The notes: generated from the sequence alone by a model not told the origin. A DNA stretch of 64,000 nucleotides from Planoprotostelium fungivorum (GCA_003024175.1 MDYQ01000036.1:62001-126000); one strand, 5' to 3'; counted from the first letter of the stretch, positions 1-12,339 are shown. Numbers and translations are program-made.

Positions 1-99
1 AAGGCGGCACAGATATTTTCCGACGGAATTATTAGTGCTCATCTGAACATCAGAGCGTTGAAAGAAAAGATCGATGGTGTTCAGCCAGCTGTGGATTAG
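1..99 (+). CDS. C-terminal end of an unidentified gene (5' cut by window)
   Basis: Frame 1 is open from the first base and ends with TAG at 97-99. It gives 32 residues, beginning KAAQIFSDGIIS and ending GVQPAVD. The composition (amphipathic helix, then a short tail) looks like the end of a helical protein, but I do not recognise the family. It is followed by 146 bp of non-coding sequence before the next start codon, so it reads as the end of an upstream plus-strand gene. The region is too short to assign a function. Confidence 0.45.
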   Translation, partial: KAAQIFSDGIISAHLNIRALKEKIDGVQPAVD

Positions 100-245
100 A
101 TATCTATCCAGCTGAGTAAGTAGGTGTGAAAGAGACAGCGCGTTCCCATTCGCAGGCTTAAATCTCACTTCCACATTCCCGGGAAGAGATCAAAATAAAA
201 AGAAAATGTCTCTTGGGCCGTACATACCAACAGACAAGACCCAAC

Positions 246-3200
246 ATGAGACTGATCCTCCTTGTCTCTTTCTTATGTGTGGTGCAGGGAGATGTCTTTC
301 TCCCCTTCTCGAGTAATATACCAAATCTACGTTCTTTCTTTGACGGTCTTAACGGTAAACGACTGCACCACAACTTCAGAAATCTGATCTCCAGAAGGAA
401 AAGAATGGTTCAACTCGTCTGGATGGTTTCAGAGCCCCGATCCGTGCGATCAGAGCTGGTATGGCATCAATTGCAGCATCATCACAGACCGGACAAAGTT
501 TCCCATACCAATCCAAGTTGCAAATATCACCCTCCAAAGAAATAATCTGAGAGGGAGTATCACCTCCAGCGTGAGCGTTTCAATGATCGAAGAGCCGACG
601 TAATCATCACGGACAGATCCCCTTCGCCCCGCTGCTCAATTTGACTGGAAATGATATCGGTGGTATCGTCAGACCAGAGGCCATTTGGACATACACCGTC
701 GCTCTCGATCTGTCGATGGTGAGGTTCCGGAACGAGATCGAAAATCAACCCGATGCACAGAACCGCCTGGAAGGATCGATTCCAGACTTGTCCAAGTACA
801 GCTTACTCCAATATGCTGACCTCTCTGGCAACTATCTCAACGGAACCGTTTCATTCGACTCCACGACATCACCACTTCAATACCTCGACCTATCGGTGAT
901 CGTCACATCCACGTCAACATCTCACAGTCAAACAGAACAACAAGCTGAACGGTCAAATTCCCTCCAATTTAGGAACGGCGAACCTCGCGTTGGTGAACTC
1001 TATTTGTTTCATGTGATGATGTAACGGCTTCTGCAGCTGAATCTGTACAATAATCAGTTCTTTGGGGTCATACCTCCCTCTTTCTGCGGACTGCAGCATC
1101 TTCGACTGTTAGACCTGTCTTACAATCTACTCTTCGGAACGGTGCTTCTCTCACCACTTCACCATCAGACTCATCACCTTCTAGATCCCTTCGTGTATCG
1201 GCAATTTGACGAATCTGGAAGCCCTTTTCCTCCAGTCTAATCTCCTCCAAGGACATCTACCTCAGGGATTATATCTATTGAATCAGGTCAGTTTCACTTC
1301 ATCTCCAACATCACTCAATTCTGCAGCTGGCGGGCTTAAGATTATCACGAAACAAGTTCTCCGGCAGTCTTTCCACTGGATTGTCTAATCTAACAAATCT
1401 CGTGGTACGTGTTCATGATCATCGATCGATTCACATCAGATGTAGATGATCGAAATGGATGACAATCTCTTGGAAGGCTCACTTCCCGAGCTGACTCCCC
1501 TTCCAAACCTCTTGGCCATCAAGTTAACTCAAAATCGATTCAGCGGTTCTTTGCCAGCTTCGTTCATCGCTCACCCGCAGCTGAAAGAATTATCACTGAG
1601 TTACAACAACCTCTCGGGCTCTGTACCTCGTTTTCCAGGTGATTCTCTGTCTCTCACCTCCAGCTGACGTACGACAGGATTGACCACCCTGCAATTATTG
1701 TACCTTGATCACAATAACTTCAGCTCAGTCATTCCATCGGAGTACTTGTTAAGCTTGACCAATGTTCAAGTCTTCGGTGAGCCCGTCCTTCATCTACGAC
1801 GAGACTGAATGATGGAAGATCTTTCTTACAATCATTTCTCGGGCCCCGTACCATGTGAGACGATCGATCTTGATGTGAATCTGACGTGATCAGTGATTCC
1901 GCCATCGGTGAAGAGTCTGACTAAGGTCGTCCTGAGTCACAATCACTTTGAAGGAGGCATGCCACCGTATCTGGCCCCATATACGGGCCTGTCTTATCTC
2001 GACATTTCTTATAATAACCTGTCAGGAAGCCTCAGTATGTGATCATTCTCTTCGGAACTTCCAGGAATCGTCACTCATCGTAAATCAGATTCATTCATAC
2101 AATACCTCACTCAATTAGAGACAGTATCGCTGAGCCACAACGGATTATGTGATCATTCATTCACATTCATCTTCCTGACATCTCGACAGATGGCAGAATC
2201 CCGCCCCAAATTGGACAGCTCACTCGTATGAAGGTGATCATATCCACATCGTTCTATTGATTCATCGATGTACAGTCGATGGACTTCTCTCACAACAAGA
2301 TGGATGGTCCCATTCCCGCTTCTCTTTCAGCTTTGACGTCTCTCACCTTCTTGGATCTCTCTGGTAATAATTTCTCTGGTGTTCTCAGCTCTGACCTCGG
2401 TAAATTGAAACAACTGACTACGCTCGATATCAGGTTAGATATAATCAATCTTCTTTACTGATCGTGATAGTAATAATAAACTTGAAGTGGATCTGAAAAC
2501 AATCACGAGTCTGACGAACCTTCGATCTTGCGATTTATCTCACAATCTTATCTCTGGAAGCTTGCCCAGTAAGTATGCATGAAATCTAACCCATTCTGAT
2601 CGGATGCAGATGACATCATCAACATGACAACTCTGAACAGCTTCGTGGTGGCGGGCAATCAGATGAATGGAGAACTTCCGATGAGTTTCTATCAGATGCG
2701 ATCTCTGCAGTTCATTGATCTCAGCGACAATCGATTTAATGGTTCCTTCCTCCCTCCTTTATCTGCACCCACGGTCAGTATATCCACTCTTTCTCATCTG
2801 ATATGGTATTGTATAGACTCTGAATATATCACGCAATAACTTTTCGGGTGACTCACTCTTCCTCTCCTCTCTCACTACCGCCCAAGTTGTGGGTGAGATC
2901 ATCCTATACGTTTTCAGAGAAATACTCACGGCCAATACAGACATCAGTCACAATCAGTTCAATAGTTCCTTACAGATCGCGGATTTAGCCCGATTAGCTC
3001 ACGTTGATCTCAGCCACAATCAGCTGAGGTTAGATTCTCGTCTCTCATCATAATTCATATCTCACCCGATGATAGTGGCATCTTCCCTGTTCTCAGTAGC
3101 TTCGACCTCAATTATCTCGACATTTCGCACAATCACTTCAATGGTTCAGTGCCCTCGTTTGACCATTGCACTCAATTACAGTATCTCGATTTGCACGATA

Positions 3201-5119
3201 ACAAATTCATCGATGCGAGTGTTACCAGGATCCCCCCTATGACCTACTGTGATATGAGCTCCAATTCTTTTGGCTGTCCCCTTTGGTCTCCTCTCAAGAA
3301 GCTATGCCAGGCTACATGTGCGACGAATGGCACTATCGATCAAGAGGTCTTCATACGCATGAGAATCGAAGGAAGCCTCTCCACTTTCGACCGAAATATT
3401 TTCTTATCGTCCATTGTCAGTGCAACAGAGGTGACAATGTAGTTCGATCGAGGATTGTATTCATCCTTTTAGGCATCAAACGATCGTTTCGAAATCATCG
3501 GTGTATCTGAAGGTTCAGTCATCATCGATTTAGCCATTTTACCTCCAAATGCGAACAACGAAACCCAGTTAGAGCAAGGTCAGGCCTGAGAATTCATGCA
3601 TCATCTGAGTTCATCAGGTACATCCAGCAGATTATTGCATCGACTCATCAATACACCACAAGAAGTGTGGAGCAACTACTCCATTCAATTATTAGATTTT
3701 TCTCAAGTCCCCACACAAATCAGCCGCAGAACGGTCAGCGATGGAGGCATCGCCGGAATCGTCATCGGATGTTCTTCATTCATCCTCGCGATCATCGCTA
3801 CCGTTCTCTACTATCAATACCGAAGGAGAGAGAAGAGGAGGAAGAACGACATCGAGTTACAGAACCACATCGGTCGACTCATGCTGGAAGACGTTGTCAT
3901 AGAAGATAAGATTGGTGCGGGAAATTTTGGTGAAGTCTGGAGGGGACGATTGTGAGCATGCATCATGTATAAGATGTGGAACTGAATGAGATAGGGACGA
4001 TGGAACGATAGTTGCATTGAAGGGACTGAAGAAACAAGACGAAGACACCAAATGGATGGATGAGATTGTCCTCGTGCAGAAGTTGAACCATCCGAATATT
4101 GTGAGGATGTTGGGAGTGAGCAAGAGAGAGGACATGCTGTACATGGTGAGCTTCGAATCTCGCCATAGGAGGAGCTGACATCTGTGTAGGTGTTAGGTTC
4201 GCATTTGTGAATGAAGGAAGAAAGACTGAATGAGACAGAATACGTAGAGAATGGATCTCTGTTATCCTATTTAGCGAGATCTGACAAGGTGGACATTCTC
4301 ACGGAGGAGAAGTTACTGGAGATGGTGCTGGATGTCACGAAAGGGATGATGTACCTGGGGAAGAAGGGAATCATCCACAGAGATCTGGCTGCCAGGTGCG
4401 TCTCTCCTCAAAATTTTTATCGCAGCTGATCGAGATCTATAGGAATCTGCTCATCGATGCAGGCCACAACGTCAAGGTGATATCTGATCACACGTACGTC
4501 TGACATTGTCTTCAGATATCAGATTTTGGTATGAGTCGAGAGGTGGACATGTACCAATTGAAATCTAAAGTATTGCCTTATCGATGGACGGCGCCTGAGG
4601 TGCACTCTTCATCGACTCTCAGAACTGATGAAGTCAGGTGTTGAAACAACAGGCAGCTACGGCACAATCAGACGTGTGGAGCTTCGGTGTCGTCTGTTGG
4701 GAGATCTTCACGAAGGGCAGACGTATGTGACATCATCGGACGACGGACTGATGATCGCAGTTCCCTTCCCTGAATTGACCAACAAAGAAGTCATAGAGAA
4801 CACACTGAAGGGAGGGAGATTGAACAAACCACCGCTCGCACCGCAGCAATTGTTCGATGTCATGAGTCGATGTTGGAACATGAGTCCAGAAGAGCGACCC
4901 ACATTCAAGGAAATCAGATACACTCTGATCGAGAGCTTCCCTCAACTGGATGACAAGCGGTCAAGTGTTCTGGACGATTCGAACCATCAGAGGGCCTCTC
5001 ACCAACTGTACGTCTTCACCGATCAAAAAGATCTGAGCAAAGTTCCCACTGGAGATGTGGAACCCAGCTATCACTCAGGATTGAATGATGGTGCCCCACG
5101 ACAATACGAGAACGAATAA
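246..5119 (+). CDS. LRR receptor-like transmembrane tyrosine-kinase-type protein
   Basis: The start at 246 gives a clear signal peptide (MRLILLVSFLCVVQG). A short intron, about 355-394, leads to a plant-like LRR N-cap with the motif DPCDQSWYGINC. Some twenty leucine-rich repeats follow to about 3.3 kb, split by many 40-60 nt introns. A transmembrane helix (about 3745-3815) is followed by a basic stop-transfer segment. The kinase domain (about 3880-4950) has the glycine loop GAGNFGEV, the lysine in VALKGL, IIHRDLAARNLLI assembled across an intron, KISDFGMSRE, and LPYRWTAPE, then SDVWSFGVVCWEI. HRDLAARN plus RWTAPE is the classic tyrosine-kinase signature rather than the usual TKL or Ser/Thr form. 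The protein should act at the plasma membrane, with the LRRs outside binding an unknown ligand and the kinase in the cytosol. The tail after 4950 is short and polar. The exact exon chain in the LRR part is only partly resolved. Confidence 0.8.
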
Positions 5120-5236
5120 ACATACATCAACTAACTGCAGATGTGGTGATCCGTGCGATAATCCAAAAATTTCGTTCGCGCCATTTTTCGCACTACAACT
5201 GGAGACATCACATTTCGAGCTGATCTGATATCAGAG

Positions 5237-7083
5237 ATGGCCTTCAACGCACCCTCGTTTGGTGCCCCCGGCTCCCTCTTTGGTGGCAGTGCGCCATCAA
5301 GCACTCCTCTCTTCGGATCAACGGCCAATGCACCCACGTCCCTCTTTGGTGCCAGTACACCTGCCGCAGGTGGTTCTACGGCCCCACTCTTTGGTGCATC
5401 AACAACTGCACCGTCCACCGGTCTCTTCGGTGCTTCAACTGGTGCATCTGCGACTCCATTTGGTGCTGCACCGACGACCGCCACTCCATCTCTCTTTGGC
5501 GGTGCTCCTTCCACGGGTGCAACGTCAACTCCTCTATTTGGTGCGCCATCTACAGGTGCCGCACCGACTCCATCTCTCTTTGGTGGAGCTCCTTCTACGG
5601 GTGCACCATTGACTCCCTTTGGAGGTGCCACGACAACCACCTCTACGACTCCATTCGGTGGACAATCTACGATCAGCACACCGTTCGGTGGACAACCTGC
5701 TACTGCACCATTCGGTGGTGCCGGTACACCTTCCACCAATCCCCTCTTTGGTGGTCAACCAGGGGCGGCGACAGACATCACACTGGACAAGAATTTCATG
5801 GACTTGCCCGATGCATTCAAGAAACAATTGGGAGAGACACAAAAGATGATCGATGATCATCGAGCCAAGAGTGACATGTTGAGCTCGAGCTCGAAGCAAG
5901 GCGACACATTCAAACAATTGAAAACAGAAACGAGCGCACTCTTAGAGGTGAATCATCATTCATCTTCCACTCTTGGACATCGTCATCATGGATCACTGAC
6001 GATCATCTTTAGACGACGAGGGCTCTCTCCGTTCGTTTAGTGGGCAGCGAAGACACGATCTTTCACTTCAAGAAGGAAGTCGCCGACCAAGTGAGAAACT
6101 CGCAGACTTTCGCTCGGCTGTGGGACAACCACAAACAATACAAGAGCTACGCTCCCACCCCCCTACCCATACAGTGAGTGTCTACCACACCTCCCCTCCT
6201 GATCCTGTCATTCAGATACCTGGAAGATCTGATCACAAAATTCCACACGAGAATGGAAGAGAGCAAGAAGAAGATCGAAGAATTAGACGAACTCTTCCGC
6301 ACTCAAGATCATTCTGCACCCACTCCAGAAGGTGTCTACACTCTCTATCCCATCGATTCTCACACTCTTGACAGAAGTGAAGATGATCATGAACGATCAG
6401 TTCGAGATGCTGTTCAAGTTGGGAGGTATTTTAGGCTCTTTCGTCGACGTAGAGAAGAACCAGAGACAAGAGTACGTCGAGATGGTGAGGAAACATCCCA
6501 GACTCAATCCAGACCCCTTCCAATCAGACAACCGAAAGGTGAGAATCATCCACCTGCACTCCTTCACATCTCAATTTGAATGCAGGTGCTGCGTGAGAGA
6601 CTCTTAACTGCTCCCACGGCGTCCACACCGACCCCCTCCCTCCCCGCACCCTCTTCCACTCCCTTTGGCGCCCCATCGACACCTTCTATGACGACTCCAC
6701 TCACTTCTACCACCCCCGCCTCCACTTTCCCTTCCTTCTCGACGCCGACTGTCGGTCTCAGCACCCCCGTCACTTCGAATGCCTTTGGAACACCCGCAGC
6801 AACGCCGACCACCTCTTTCGGTGCACCTGCTTCGGGATTTGGCGCTCCTGCTTCGGGATTCGGTGCACCTGCTTCAGGATTCGGTGCGCCTGCTTCGGGA
6901 TTCGGAACACCTGCTACGGGATTCGGAGCGTCTACCACGGGATTTGGAGCGCCTGCATCGGGGTTCGGACAGCCACAACAGCAGCCAGGAGGGCTCTTCT
7001 CTTCTTCGGCTGGATTAGGACAGCCTTCGGCAGCAGCAGCACCGAACCAGAAGAAGACAAAAGCTGGACAGAGAAAGAGATAG
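5237..7083 (+). CDS. NUP58: FG-repeat nucleoporin NUP58/p45
   Basis: Five exons fit in frame: 5237-5947, 6013-6173, 6216-6331, 6375-6538 and 6586-7083, coding about 549 residues. The N-terminus (about 190 residues) and C-terminus (about 130) are rich in FG and LFG motifs, with repeated GFGAPAS units. The central helical part carries YLEDLITKFHTRMEESKKKIEELDELF and later FKLGGILGSFVDVEKNQ. This matches the NUP58 (NUPL1) coiled-coil core, which sits with NUP62 and NUP54 in the central channel of the nuclear pore. The C-terminus ends in a basic patch (KKTKAGQRKR). The gene starts 117 bp after the receptor kinase on the same strand. NUP54 or NUP62 are alternatives, but the FG-core-FG order and the EELDELF helix favour NUP58. 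Confidence 0.8.
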
Positions 7084-7389
7084 AAGATTTCATGACTGGA
7101 TCGATATTTATGAGCGACACGCGTTGTGCGAGTGTGTGCTATCATGTGGAGCTGCGCTGTGTCATTGTGGCTGTCTCGTCGATCGATCGACTACATTCAT
7201 ATTATGAATATATACTACTCGAGTGACTCACTGATCTGTCTTGATCTGTTTTAAGCTAAGCTGCTCGTTATGCATGATGAAGCTCTTGCGATGAGCGAAA
7301 TTTGTATTTTCTACAATCCACAGTGGGTATTTACAACGGATTGTGACATGCATTCTTTTACAAACCAACTCCAAAGAGAGTGGTCAAGG

Positions 7390-8865
7390 ATGTTCAACAG
7401 AGGCGGATCACCTTTCGGTCCTGGGCCACCGTACTCCAGTAGGAAACGTCCACGTTCACTTTCGGATGGATCGAAGGATATGACTCACTCAGAGGGAGAT
7501 GGCAGCTCTTCTGACGGCGATCAAGGTCACATCACACGAACAATCGTGGTCAATCCTACAACGACACAACCGAACGGAGCAACGAATCAACAGAAGAACC
7601 ATTTGCTCGTTTGGCAACCTCAGATAACTCAAGGAATTGTCACCGCTCCCGGTTCATCTTCGAATCGTCTTCAACAACTCCTTCTCGAAAGAGATAATCT
7701 CCTCAGGTACGCAAGCCTGATTTCAACTCTCTCACTCCTACAGAGAATTAGACACTCTGAGTGATCGTTGGTCTTACATCAACAATCGGCTTCCCGAGAT
7801 ACAAAAGCAGATGCTGTCTGACATGGAACAGGTGGATGCCATCTGACTTCCCATTTGTATTCACATCTATAGGTCTCTGGAGAGATTCGTTCAGTCACGC
7901 AGGCAAAGTGAATCACATTTATCATCGTCTCATTCTGATCCGTTCACAGACAACCGCGAGAACCAATCACTCCGAAGGATAAGAACAATAGTAGTCAAGA
8001 GAATATGAATTCACCTGAAAAATCGAAACTACGATCCTCTTCAATGGATGATGCATCACCGATGGTACACCTGTTAGCGCAATGCGACAAGCTCACAAAT
8101 GTAGATAGAAAAGAAGAGTTAAGAGGTGGCGACATGATGGTGACTCTCGTAATGACTGTTCCATCTCGTGTAACATCTCGCAGTCGTACACCGTCCCTGC
8201 ATCGTCAAATCCTTCTCAACCAGGTTCTCCTCCTCTGAGCAACGTACAGATCGTTCACATCAGGAAGAGACACACGTGAGTCTTTCGCTTCACCACGTCC
8301 ACTGAACGAAACAGACCGGTGAAGCCTCAGCCTCTCCTGGCCGAAGAATTCATCCAAATGGAAGATGTCAACCAATGGAATTGGCAATCGAACGGTGAGT
8401 TCCATTTGAATCGTGTTTCGACTTTTTTCTCGGGGATAAAATCGAACTGCATCATGCATCATCTTGTGAGTGAAAATGTGCAGGGAAAAAGAAGAAACCA
8501 GACGGAACGTATCATCACTATTACAAGTGCTCGATGAACAAAGCCATCGGGTGTGCCGCCTCGTACAACAAGAGCAGCGTGGGGAACGTAGTGGTCATCA
8601 CGAACGGGAAGCACAATCACATGCCACCCGATAAGGTATAGAACCTCTCACGCGATGAAGAAGAGAAGAATGAGACGAGCAGGTGAAGCCCAACGTACCC
8701 AGAGATGCAAGGTCGAAGGTGGAGAGAAATTCGACCTCACCGGAGGACAACGGTGACGCGCAGCGACAAGAGAGTGGAGCGAGCGATACGCAGCAGGAGT
8801 CGATGGAAGCCCCCGTGCAAGAGGGATCAGATTCGCAGCTGCAGGACTCCTCACCGGAAGTCTGA
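7390..8865 (+). CDS. WRKY-like (WRKY/GCM1 superfamily) DNA-binding protein
   Basis: The N-terminus is low-complexity with a basic, possible nuclear-localisation patch (SSRKRPRSLSD), followed by a short predicted helix-rich part (LQQLLLERDNLLR). Near the C-terminus, spliced exons at about 8315-8393 and 8484-8634 give NQWNWQSNGKKKKPDG and then YYKCSMNKAIGCAASYN and VVVITNGKHNHMPP. The arrangement W-x-x-x-G-K-K, Y-Y-K-C, C-x7-C and H-x-H follows a WRKY zinc-bound beta-sheet, with WQSNGKK in place of WRKYGQK. The likely role is a nuclear sequence-specific transcription factor. The tail is acidic and Gln/Ser rich and ends SSPEV at 8865. The same frame is open to an ATG at 7270; I chose 7390 because the extra 40 residues look unlike the rest. 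FLYWCH is the main alternative family. Confidence 0.65.
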
Positions 8866-8992
8866 TCAAGAGAATCGATTGTACTTTACTTGTTCGTCTC
8901 GTCGTCCATCGATCTCTATGTCGGTGTCCTGAGAAGGTTCAGGTGGCTCGTGTTCTTCAATTTCACTCTTCTTCTCGTACGAGAAGATGGTC

Positions 8993-9569
8993 TCACAAAG
9001 AAGGGGTGTTCCATGGGGTGGACTTGACGGCCATCTTCTGTTCGTGATCGTTGACTTTAAAGGTGGCGAATATACCGAAACCGACAAAGTTCGCCTTAGA
9101 TAGATGGACCGTGAAGTTGTCCATGAAGGCGACGGATCTCAAGATGGTCCACGGGATGTCAACCTCACATATGTGCTGCTCGATGGTCCATTTTGTGTGG
9201 TGTTCTCGTCTGCATCTTCCACGGACGTGAAGATCAGATGAGAGACGTTGCCTTCTTCGCCTCGTCCACGAAACGAATGCCACGTGTTGCCTCTTTCTGA
9301 TGATCTTTCATTTCTGGCAGGGTGACGAGAAAGGCTGTGTCTACCCCTGCGAGTGCTCGTGCAAGTCCCTCTCCTTCGTCTAGATCTCCCTTGTATATCT
9401 GCACTCCCTCTCGCTGCGAGTGATCTGGCTGCCACGGACTCTGGATTACGGCTGAGAGCACGAATGGTAAAGTTGGCCCTTGCATCTTCGGCCAGCAGCT
9501 CAGAGACCCAGGTCACTTGCCCTCCTTGTTTTCCCGTAGCAGGATGGTCTTCTTGTTTGTGTTGCTCAT
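8993..9569 (-). pseudogene. Decayed NmrA-like NAD(P)-binding protein gene
   Basis: Read on the minus strand, pieces in different frames match one NmrA-family protein in order: an N-terminal MSNTNKKTIL strand, TGKQGGQV (the glycine-rich nucleotide loop), NFTIRALSRNPES, VQIYKGDLDEGEGLARALAG, VDTAFLVTLPEM, HLIFTSVED, and KWTIEQHI with PWTILRSVAFMDNF. At least four changes of frame occur within about 500 bp, none with convincing splice sites. The text then stops well short of the usual 300 residues. NmrA proteins are atypical short-chain dehydrogenase folds that sense NAD(P) redox state. Either this copy is dead or the assembly here is error-prone; the surrounding sequence gives no other sign of errors. 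It lies tail to tail with the WRKY-like gene. Confidence 0.6.
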
Positions 9570-9995
9570 TGTGTGGTTCTTCCTGTTTATGAGATTGTCG
9601 TGGGTTTGACTGTATTCCACCGAAGACCGATGTTGTGTCTTCGGTTTCCTGCATCGGCGCACATCGCCTGATGTCGTGAAATATTCAAGATCCGCTTGAA
9701 AGAGGTCACTATGTCACTGCCTTTCAGACTTCGCCATTCGAGAGGGGTCGATTAAGAGATCACCTTTCATTGGTGTATGATTCCGTCAGTTGTTCAAGAT
9801 TCGCTTGAGTTAGGTCAGATGACACGACGATTGAAAATACATCCAATTTGATGATTCGAATGCATGTCCACCAAACAGAACCCCAACCTATGTCAATGGT
9901 CCATCTTCTTTGTGGGAATTTGCCTCTGCTTGTGATGTGTGTGATGTCGATCTGCCGTTCGGAATAAATATTCAATTTCATCACAGCGAGCATCT
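9570..9995. other. Intergenic, no gene seen
   Basis: This 426-bp stretch separates the NmrA remnant from the F-box gene. Only short open frames are present and none resembles a known protein. It probably holds the promoter of the gene starting at 9996. Confidence 0.4.
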
Positions 9996-11783
9996 GTGGT
10001 CAACATGCAGCAACTGCCTTCCGACTTATGGAGAGAAGTCTTCTCCTTCTTGTCGACACCTGATCTCTGTGTACCCTGCTTCATTTCCAGCACTCTTCGT
10101 GATGCAGCAGTCAGTAATCTCAACACTCGCTTCACCGATAGCATCCAGTGGTGGAAACGGAGAAAACAGCTACCCACATACAATCAAGAAATCGTGAAAT
10201 GGTGGCTGTCTGCGATCAGACAGACGTCAAAAGGGGAGGTGCTAGAAGCAACCAGCAGAGATCAGCTAGAGATCGTGGAACTGTTGGGCTGGGACGACGC
10301 AGGTCTCTCACTTCGTGACCAACTTCTCTTGGCCAAAGAAGTGGACATACTTCCGAAGAAGGTTGAGTGGGGTCTAGTGAACATCTTGATCAAAGCCATC
10401 ACCCACGGTAGCAAGAGGATCATCACCGCCTGTCACCAGAGGGAAGACATCACAAAGACACTTGCCGGTTTTGGACTGAAGAAGCTCATCCTCAACGATG
10501 CATTTGTCAGAGAAGAGGAGAACCTAGAGATGATACAGTGGCTGTCCAGCGAGGGGGACATAGAAGGTCTACCATCCGTCACATGGCCGCCGACCACCAT
10601 CTCATTTCTGATGAACACTCGGGGGAACAGATTCGCAACAAGAGGCCACAGAGACACGCTCACGTGGCTCTTCCAACGAATTACTGTGGATGACATCTTA
10701 GGCTCTAAACTGTGAGTCTACGAGGAGACAAAGCATTACTGAAAGAAAGAAGATACAGCGGGGCAGGAGAAGGAGGACGCCTGGACATGATCATGTGGCT
10801 GGTGAGTCAGACTGTAACACAAAGAGTCTGATGAGCTGTCAGGAAGAGAGAAAGATACCTTGCAATATCGCACATCTGAACCTTTCCTCTTTCGTGAGTT
10901 CATTGTCCATCTTTCAGTGGGCTTTGCAGGTGAGCAAAACAAATCTTGATGCGAACATCTTCTCATCGTTTCAGCACAACATACCCTTTCGTCCTCGAAA
11001 TGAAGGTGAAAGTGTATACTTGTGTGCTCTACACAATGGATGCACCGAGGTGTGGTGAATGTCTTCGAAAACGCTGAGATGGCAGGTGATGAACTACTGC
11101 CGCGAGAACGGATTCGGACTTCCAAACGTCAATGTCTTATCCAGCATCGCAGTGGCGAATCCCTCTTTCGATGTGAGATGACACCATCATTGGATGATCG
11201 CTGATGACGATGGACAGGCTTTTCAGCTGGCCATTGACCAAGGATACATCACGATCGATACTCTCCCAGATGTTCACCACAGAGCGTCCGAATATACTCA
11301 ACTCGGCATTTTGAAATGGCTGCACGAGAGAGGTGTACTCTGTCCACGCATGTAAGTGATGACAAAGGAAGATGAAGTCTTGGACTGATGGAGAGTAATC
11401 CAGTACCAAACAAATGATGGGCTTCGACAACCTTGGAATCCTGCAATGGCTTGAAGACATCGGCTATACTATGGACGAGCAACACGTAAACGGATTCACC
11501 ATTCGATCTGCATCACCCGATGTGATAGACTGGATCATCAGACGTGAAGGAGATCGACTCAACGAAGAATGACTTGGCAGCAGGTTTCAATAAGGCTGAC
11601 GAAGAGGTGTATGATGTACTGATAGAAGAATCTTCTCGCGGAATATTCAACGTGTCATCACTGGAACATCTGCTGCAGAGAAAGTGGAAGAAGAGCGAAG
11701 GAGAGGTACAGATGTGGTTTAACAGAGACCTCAAAGATATCACGAAGCAGTGGCTGCAACATCTGTGGACGTACGGGATATAA
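9996..11783 (+). CDS. F-box protein with degenerate ankyrin-like repeats
   Basis: The first exon (9996 to about 10711) begins with an F-box: LPSDLWREVFSFLSTPDLCV at residues 6-25, followed by a helical repeat region with units such as LEIVELLG and LEMIQWLSSEG. Short introns (for example the one starting GTGAGTCTACG near 10712) join exons with DMIMWL, WALQHNIPFRP, LCALHNGCTEV, LGILKWLHERGV and LGILQWLEDIGY. These are spaced like weak ankyrin-type repeats in which each unit ends in a WL helix. F-box proteins recruit substrates to SCF ubiquitin ligases, so that role is inferred. Near 11570 the frame ends in TGA, while coding-like text (DVLIEESSRGIFNVSSLEHL) continues in another frame to 11783. 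Either a 3' frame change or an unseen intron lies there. Confidence 0.6.
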
Positions 11784-12339
11784 CAAGTGTGTGGGCGGTG
11801 AAACAATGAAGAAGAGAATAGTATAGAATAAAATATATAATAAATCGATTTATTTTCGATTTGCAATCAAACCATCAGCAGCAGCACAGTCCACACCATA
11901 ATGAAGAAGCTGCAGTGGAAAGACCTTCTCCCGTACTTGTTGTGACGTCCGTGCGAAGATGAGGTGGACCTGATGGTGTCCGACTCTCGTTACATGACTG
12001 GATATAATACCTTTATACATCAGTCGTCTCTTCTGTAATGTCGAAAGATATGATATTCTGATCTCACAGAGGTTTTAGAAAAAAATGCATTGAGGTTTTA
12101 ACCCCAAATAAACCAAATCAACGAGATGAAGCGAGACTCAAAAGCTTATATCACGATTTGTAGGCCACAGAGTTGCATTGAGAAGGAGGTTGGCCTCGGC
12201 TTTCTTTTGGCCAACCTCCAACGTAGGATACAAAGAGCGAGAAATAGAACCACAACACGATCAGCACCCGAAATGCGAGACGCGCAAGATCGATCTTTCC
12301 ACGCGTGCATTTAGTGGACACTCTCAGACCTCTGTCCTT
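11784..12339. other. Convergent intergenic region
   Basis: Between the F-box gene (+) and MLH3 (-) are 556 bp with no convincing coding sequence. An AT-rich patch near 11800-11860 (ATAAAATATATAATAAAT) is a likely 3'-end signal. The only clear structure is an 11-bp perfect inverted repeat, listed separately. Confidence 0.4.
12185..12219. repeat. Perfect 11-bp inverted repeat (hairpin)
   Basis: GGAGGTTGGCC at 12185-12195 is matched exactly by GGCCAACCTCC at 12209-12219, leaving a 13-nt pyrimidine-rich loop. It lies in non-coding sequence 120 bp past the MLH3 stop codon. As RNA it would form a stable stem. No known RNA family is recognised. Confidence 0.6.

Noticed and set aside
5131-5739. Long minus-strand frame rich in Pro/Val opposite NUP58
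   Set aside because: It is the mirror of FG-repeat coding sequence; the plus strand splices into a full nucleoporin.
6564-7145. Minus-strand frame of repeated GAPNPEA units
   Set aside because: Antisense shadow of the NUP58 C-terminal GFGAPAS repeats.
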